DNA from: DASWHF01 sp036393295
GTDB lineage: Bacteria > Pseudomonadota > Gammaproteobacteria > Acidiferrobacterales > UBA6901
Reading direction: 5' to 3'
Length of the DNA: 8,234 nt
Assembly (NCBI GenBank): GCA_036393295.1
Contig: DASWHF010000063.1
Coordinates: 1 to 8,234 of the forward strand
Part shown: in pieces, positions 6,901 to 8,234 of the stretch
Layout of the letters: the number at the start of each line of letters is the position of its first letter
Numbering within the stretch: the stretch's first letter is position 1
Position numbers and translations under genes: made by a program
The notes under the pieces: model-generated
Database searches by the model: none
Told to the model about the DNA's origin: nothing
What the model saw: the letters and a program-made list of their open reading frames with translations, nothing else

Positions 6901-8234
6901 TTGGTCGACCGCGAGTCGACGACGCTGGCGGCGTTCGTCGCGCCGGTGAACGCCAACGCCGTCGCCGACGGTGCCGATCTCGCCATCGTGGACCTGACCG
7001 CGCAGCGCCTGACCGTGAGCCTGACCGCGGCCCCGGCCGGCGCCAAGTTGGGAACCGAGTACAGCGTCGAGGCCGTGATCATGGACGGCAGCACCGTCAA
7101 GCTCAGCTCCGGTCCGATCCACACGAGCTGCAGCCAGCCGATCGCGGTCGGCGATGTGCACGGCCTATTCGGCATCACCGGTCTCGACCTGCTGCCGGCC
7201 GCGAACGACGCCAAGTATGACGACCGCGACCCGCACGGGCCCAAGGACGCCCCGGGCCTGGCGGCGCAGCGTGCCGTGCTCGAGCAGTTGCTGGCGGCCG
7301 CCGGCTGGTCCTATACGATCACCGACACCGCCGAGGACTTCACCCGCGAGTTCCATACCGGCGGCTACAGCGCCTACGCGCTGCTCGCCGAGCACGAAAA
7401 GCTGTCCGAGACGGTGCAGAAGGAACTGCGCGAGGCCGTGTTCCGCGGCGAGGGCCTGGTCGTCGCCGGCGCCCACGACAGCCGCAACCTGCACCACGAG
7501 CGCCTGCGCGACGCCCTCGGCATCAAGCCGATCGGCCATGTCAGCCATGCCACCGGCGTCGAGCTCGTCACGAGTCCGCTCGATCTCACCGGGCATCTCG
7601 CGCTCATCCCGGGCGACAAGGCGCAGCGTATCGAACGCCTGACAGCGACGAGCGCCGGTGTCTACCTTACGGATGGCACGCCCGGCAAGAGTGACGATGA
7701 CGACTGCCGCGACCCGAATCTCCTCAGCCAGGACGACCATGGCAAGGACGACAACGGCGCGCGCGATGACGACGAATGCCACGGGCATCCGGAACGCTAT
7801 CTCGATGCCGTGACCCTGAACGCCTACGGCCAGGGCCGCGCGGCCTTCGCCGGCTTCGACCTGCTCGCCGCCGCCGCGCGCGACGGCCAGACGGGCCTCG
7901 CCGCGCGGCTGCTGACGAAGCTGATCGCGCATGTCCAGCCGGCCACGCTCGCGCCCGCCGCCGGTGGCGTCGTGCCGATCGAGCTCGTCGTCGCCAACCG
8001 CGGCGTCGCCACCGGCGTCACGGTCACCGTCACGCTGCCGGCCGGCGTGACGCCGGTCGATGCCGGCAGCGCCGCGGTGCAGAGCAACACCCTGCGCTGG
8101 ACCTTGAATCTCGCGGCCGACGCCGAGCAGCTACTGCGCTTCTGGATCAAGCTCCCGGCCGCACCCGGCACCGTGACCCTGACCGCCGCGGCCGAGGCCA
8201 ACGGCCAGCCGCTGCCGGACGCGGCCACCCGCCT
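1..8234 (+). CDS. Giant multidomain propeller/Ig-like surface protein (both ends missing)
   Basis: Frame +1 is open across the whole window with no stop, giving 2744 codons; both the N-terminus (including any signal peptide) and the C-terminus (including any anchor) lie outside. The order is carboxypeptidase-regulatory-like repeats, Ig-like domain, 24-blade NHL-type block, Ig-like segments, a second propeller, several Ig/CARDB-like domains, a degenerate ThuA/amidotransferase-like domain, and a DUF11-like domain. By my reading there are only nine Cys (residues 591, 1722, 1801, 2147, 2210, 2268, 2377, 2569, 2593) and no obvious membrane segment, as expected for an exported repeat protein. Every module is of a kind common in secreted or cell-surface proteins, so a role in adhesion, ligand binding or matrix building is inferred, not shown. 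I do not recognise a named gene. A protein of at least 2744 residues is far larger than typical NHL or CARDB proteins. Confidence refers to the reading frame and general class; the function is unknown. Confidence 0.97.
913..1299 (+). other. Ig-like / CARDB-like beta-sandwich domain
   Basis: This is part of the long reading frame, residues 305-433. It reads as alternating beta strands: a sequence with AEIKAGLRNTASQPRTVRLY, then VKIVDAAGGIVDEY, then FVTWNTGRHAPGGYQVVVQAY and a closing strand NVQVEP. The order (an 'N-x-x-x-Q-x-R-T-V' strand, an extended strand with a polar turn, then a W-N-T...P-G-x-Y-x-V strand pair) resembles CARDB and bacterial Ig-like folds, where the 'aGxYxVxV' strand precedes the last one. 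It links the regulatory-like repeats to the first propeller block. The family assignment is by pattern only. Confidence 0.6.
1300..1440 (+). other. N-terminal half of a CARDB-like domain, interrupted by propeller
   Basis: Residues 434-480 contain the hallmark first half of a CARDB/APHP-type Ig domain: a strand reading RPVAIRAALSNQGNQPIG (the 'V.N.G...A' signature) followed by ATVTARVSLKNAGY. A CARDB domain would then need an 'L..G....V.F..W.P...G.Y.V.V' half. That half is absent here, and the sequence switches directly into propeller strands at about base 1447. A good match to the missing half appears after the 24 blades, at 4330-4512. I therefore read this as one domain split by an insertion; the alternative is a short, truncated Ig domain. 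Confidence 0.6.
1447..4320 (+). repeat. 24 tandem NHL/Vgb-type beta-propeller blades
   Basis: Residues 483-1440 are an uninterrupted array of about 40-residue blades. The consensus is D-x-x-G-N-[LIV]-[YWL]-V-[AS], about ten variable residues, then [IV]-x-R-[IV]-x-P-x-G and a G-[LI]-x-x-P strand leading to the next blade. Examples are DAGGNLYVADSSARSVFKI, DTADNVYVTSFSGNSLLRV and DAAGNVYVANTGARNIV. Blade cores begin near bases 1504, 1621, 1741, 1858, 1978, 2098, 2221, 2341, 2458, 2581, 2701, 2818, 2944, 3058, 3184, 3301, 3418, 3535, 3655, 3772, 3883, 4003, 4126 and 4249, a mean spacing of about 119 bases. The opening segment (DLVSVETLVSGQGLASPQAM) supplies outer strands lacking from the last blade, suggesting 'velcro' closure. 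Such propellers usually bind proteins or glycans. Streptogramin lyase (Vgb) is a relative, but lyase activity is not implied. Confidence 0.92.
4330..4512 (+). other. C-terminal half of the split CARDB-like domain
   Basis: Residues 1444-1504 begin right after the 24th blade with DVVPGDVVLVRSAALPGLGL. They continue with GQAVAVDFGAWTPTVSGDFE and VEVSVAGVDGIARNSLHV. The pattern 'LPGL..GQ.V.V.F..W.P..SG.F.V.V...D....RN' is the usual second half of a CARDB/Ig-like domain, lacking its own first strands. Placed behind residues 434-480 it would complete one domain. This is a pattern match by eye; a structure prediction of the joined halves would test it. Confidence 0.6.
4513..4608 (+). other. First strands of an Ig/MG-like domain before the second propeller
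   Basis: Residues 1505-1536 read as two beta strands separated by a proline turn: EATLTLAHTETFPGDQAV followed by TGYLRIEG. The 'FPGD.AVTG.L.I.G' motif is like the start of macroglobulin (MG) or Ig-like domains ('Y.PGD.V.G.v.v'). At about 32 residues it is too short to be a complete domain. It runs straight into the second propeller, and its partner strands probably follow that propeller at 5410-5724. Confidence 0.5.
4609..5409 (+). repeat. Second NHL-type beta-propeller, about six blades
   Basis: Residues 1537-1803. The segment opens with an outer-strand piece (SITRIDPAGTHLAAASGAQG). Blade cores follow near 4675 (ADSQGNIYAADTNRIVRI), 4789 (VDSRDNIYAVSARNVLKF), 4903 (VDYADVVYAVEQSNRLSRI), 5023 (IDAYGTFYVLNSNNNIVRI), 5152 (TADCSNNLLFAP, with a longer loop) and about 5314 (LFYDRLGKRLLIWTDRGNG). 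The last two blades depart from the consensus: the fifth has an extended acidic loop (SGEEDIIVQLVGDTGEV), and the sixth has W-T-D-R in place of V-A-D. Cys1722 and Cys1801 both lie in this terminal part and could pair. Together with the N-terminal piece the count fits a closed six-bladed ring. It shares its blade type with the first block but is separated from it by about 290 bases of Ig-like sequence. Confidence 0.85.
5410..5724 (+). other. Remainder of the Ig/MG-like domain after the second propeller
   Basis: Residues 1804-1908. Strand-like segments are DADVHIVTSTTVDLSS, GTREYVWVLSDVDNRGRQVQ, LNLLFRNLVEGESRPMA and EAYVEFKNSFAPGENVRVPI, ending in PKLTARSAVSIVPVL. This resembles the body of a bacterial Ig- or MG-like domain, with a W-x-L strand followed by 'V.L.L.F.NL..GE.R'. 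The start is abrupt, following directly on the last blade, so it most likely continues the strands at 4513-4608 around the inserted propeller. It could instead be an independent domain. Confidence 0.5.
5725..6027 (+). other. Ig/CARDB-like beta-sandwich domain
   Basis: Residues 1909-2009. The opening DALEYPADATAGISVTVRNE gives the 'Y.A...V.I.V.V.N' start of a CARDB/MG-like domain. It is followed by a strand FDGTLELAIVDGGGAMVADL and the 'aG.Y.l.a.l.n..G' strand pair LAGNYKLVATLKNALGQPAA, closing with VAFRII. It is about 100 residues long, normal for the fold, and the first of three consecutive domains of this kind forming a likely stalk. Confidence 0.65.
6034..6366 (+). other. Ig/MG-like beta-sandwich domain
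   Basis: Residues 2012-2122. It starts with VVRLRTTTDRPVYHTTDTVN, the 'D+P.Y...D.V.I' opening typical of macroglobulin-like and related bacterial Ig-like domains. It continues through AVLRVTVLDAAGQPVFSLDG and ends with a strand AHYRVVGQVLDGATQAELA and FDVEF. It repeats the general plan of its neighbours at low identity, so any duplication is old. Confidence 0.65.
6367..6702 (+). other. Ig-like domain with a canonical-looking Cys pair
   Basis: Residues 2123-2234. The strands include VEPGATQVCTATLTNRGNLP and LAAGNYACVLQVRFGDALQ. The 'C.A.L.N.GN.P' strand followed 63 residues later by 'AGNYAC.L.V' places Cys2147 and Cys2210 like the B-strand and F-strand cysteines of a classical Ig domain, with the Y-x-C signature. 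A disulfide here would fit folding outside the cytoplasm. It is the only Ig-like domain in the fragment with two cysteines. Confidence 0.7.
6760..6810 (+). other. Asp-rich loop 1
   Basis: Residues 2254-2270 read DNGRHGNDDDDDKSCRG, directly after the first strand of the alpha/beta domain. Five consecutive Asp follow His and Asn, and Cys2268 follows. It is hydrophilic and probably disordered without ligand. Acidic loops of this sort may bind Ca2+ or other cations, which is inferred. A similar composition recurs at 7684-7791. Confidence 0.7.
6811..7158 (+). other. Ig-like insertion inside the alpha/beta domain
   Basis: Residues 2271-2386. Beta-strand pattern: VTRLELGSLLATPLSPAAVV, EARVFDRHGVLVDREST, then DLAIVDLTAQRLTVSLTAAP and TEYSVEAVIMDGSTVKLSSG. 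The strand 'G.EYSVEAVIMDG' is like the F strand of Ig/CARDB domains. The segment lies between what I read as the first strand (6736-6768) and first helix (7258-7308) of the alpha/beta domain, so it appears to be a nested module. Cys2377 lies near its end. If the strand at 6736 does not belong to the alpha/beta fold, this is simply one more Ig domain in the chain. Confidence 0.5.
7684..7791 (+). other. Asp-rich loop 2 with two Cys
   Basis: Residues 2562-2597 form a low-complexity acidic stretch. It contains GKSDDDDCRDPN, then QDDHGKDDNGARDDDECHGH. It has runs of three to four Asp, three His, and Cys2569 and Cys2593. It separates strand AGVYLTDGTPG from strand DAVTLNAYGQGRAAF, where related alpha/beta folds would have a short hairpin, so it looks like an insertion. 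Composition and the Asp-run-then-Cys pattern match loop 1. Metal binding or a disulfide-closed acidic loop is inferred. Confidence 0.7.
7936..8234 (+). other. DUF11-like beta-sandwich domain, cut by the window end
   Basis: Residues 2646-2744. Strands: VVPIELVVANRGVATGVTVT, then VTLPAGVTPVDAGSAAV, NTLRWTLNLAADAEQLLRFW and PGTVTLTAAAEANGQP. The pattern 'V.NRG...A.GV.VTV.LPAGV', then 'L.W.L..L..', then a 'f.i.lPa..G..tltA.A..NG' strand is the DUF11 / conserved-repeat signature found in many bacterial surface proteins. The last strands lie beyond the window. Third codon positions here are almost all G or C. Confidence 0.75.

Larger units (their letters stand above)
6706..7935 (+). other. Degenerate ThuA / class I amidotransferase-like alpha/beta domain
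   Basis: Residues 2236-2645, including nested insertions. The likely first strand is TGRLLVLLDNG (6736-6768). The fold resumes at 7258 with helix LAAQRAVLEQLLAAAGW, strand SYTIT, YSAYALLAEHEKLSETVQ, a helix ELREAVFRG and the elbow strand EGLVVAGAHDSRN. Strands near YGQGRAAFAGFDLLAAA close the fold. The 'G.GLVV.G.H' turn resembles ThuA-like proteins ('GGGLV..H'). The nucleophile Cys of class I glutamine amidotransferases (G-x-C-x-G) is absent, and no Cys-His-Glu triad is visible. I infer a non-catalytic, binding or structural domain. Family placement is by motif and predicted secondary structure only. Confidence 0.6.

Noticed and set aside
7441..7500. Active glutamine amidotransferase site
   Set aside because: The elbow reads VVAGAHD with no Cys nucleophile, and no downstream His-x-Glu pair is evident, so catalysis is not supported.
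6484..7932. Minus-strand open frames of 190-255 codons in the C-terminal part
   Set aside because: They are antisense to the alpha/beta and Ig-like domains, have low-complexity translations and no family motif. High third-position GC removes stops from the opposite strand.
1..8234. Insertion sequence, CRISPR array, tRNA/rRNA, promoter or terminator
   Set aside because: The whole window is coding in one frame. The repeats seen are diverged protein repeats with about 120-base or 250-base periods, not direct DNA repeats with spacers, and no intergenic gap exists to hold regulatory sites.

Overview
The window lies entirely inside one gene. Frame +1 is open from base 1 to base 8234 (2744 full codons plus two leftover bases). 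It contains no stop codon, and neither the true start nor the true stop is present. The DNA is GC-rich (about two thirds by eye) with a strong G/C preference at third codon positions. The domain set (carboxypeptidase-regulatory-like, NHL-type propeller, CARDB/Ig-like, DUF11-like) is typical of giant secreted or surface proteins of GC-rich, probably Gram-negative, environmental bacteria. The organism cannot be named from this sequence. Because the coding frame fills the window, I see no intergenic DNA, promoter, terminator, RNA gene, CRISPR array, insertion sequence or second gene.

Layout, in residues of the visible fragment. About 1-304: one partial and three complete carboxypeptidase-regulatory-like (transthyretin-type) beta-sandwich repeats. 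About 305-433: an Ig-like domain. About 434-480: what looks like the first half of a CARDB-type Ig domain. About 483-1440: 24 consecutive NHL/Vgb-type propeller blades of about 40 residues each. About 1444-1504: a segment that reads as the second half of the same CARDB domain. About 1505-1536: the first strands of a further Ig/MG-like domain. About 1537-1803: a second, roughly six-bladed propeller. About 1804-1908: the rest of that Ig/MG-like domain. About 1909-2234: three more Ig-like domains, the last with a Cys pair placed like the classical Ig disulfide. About 2236-2645: a degenerate ThuA / class I glutamine-amidotransferase-like alpha/beta domain. It seems to carry an Ig-like insertion after its first strand and two Asp-rich, Cys-containing loops. 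About 2646 to the end: a DUF11-like beta-sandwich, cut by the window edge.

The main point of interest is nesting. Three times a compact domain appears to sit inside a loop of another: a 24-blade block in a CARDB domain, a six-blade propeller in an Ig/MG domain, and an Ig domain in an alpha/beta domain. I infer an extended extracellular stalk of beta-sandwiches carrying propeller heads and one non-catalytic alpha/beta module, acting in adhesion, ligand binding or as part of an extracellular matrix or sheath. No catalytic site is recognisable. The ligand, anchoring mode and secretion route all lie outside what can be seen.
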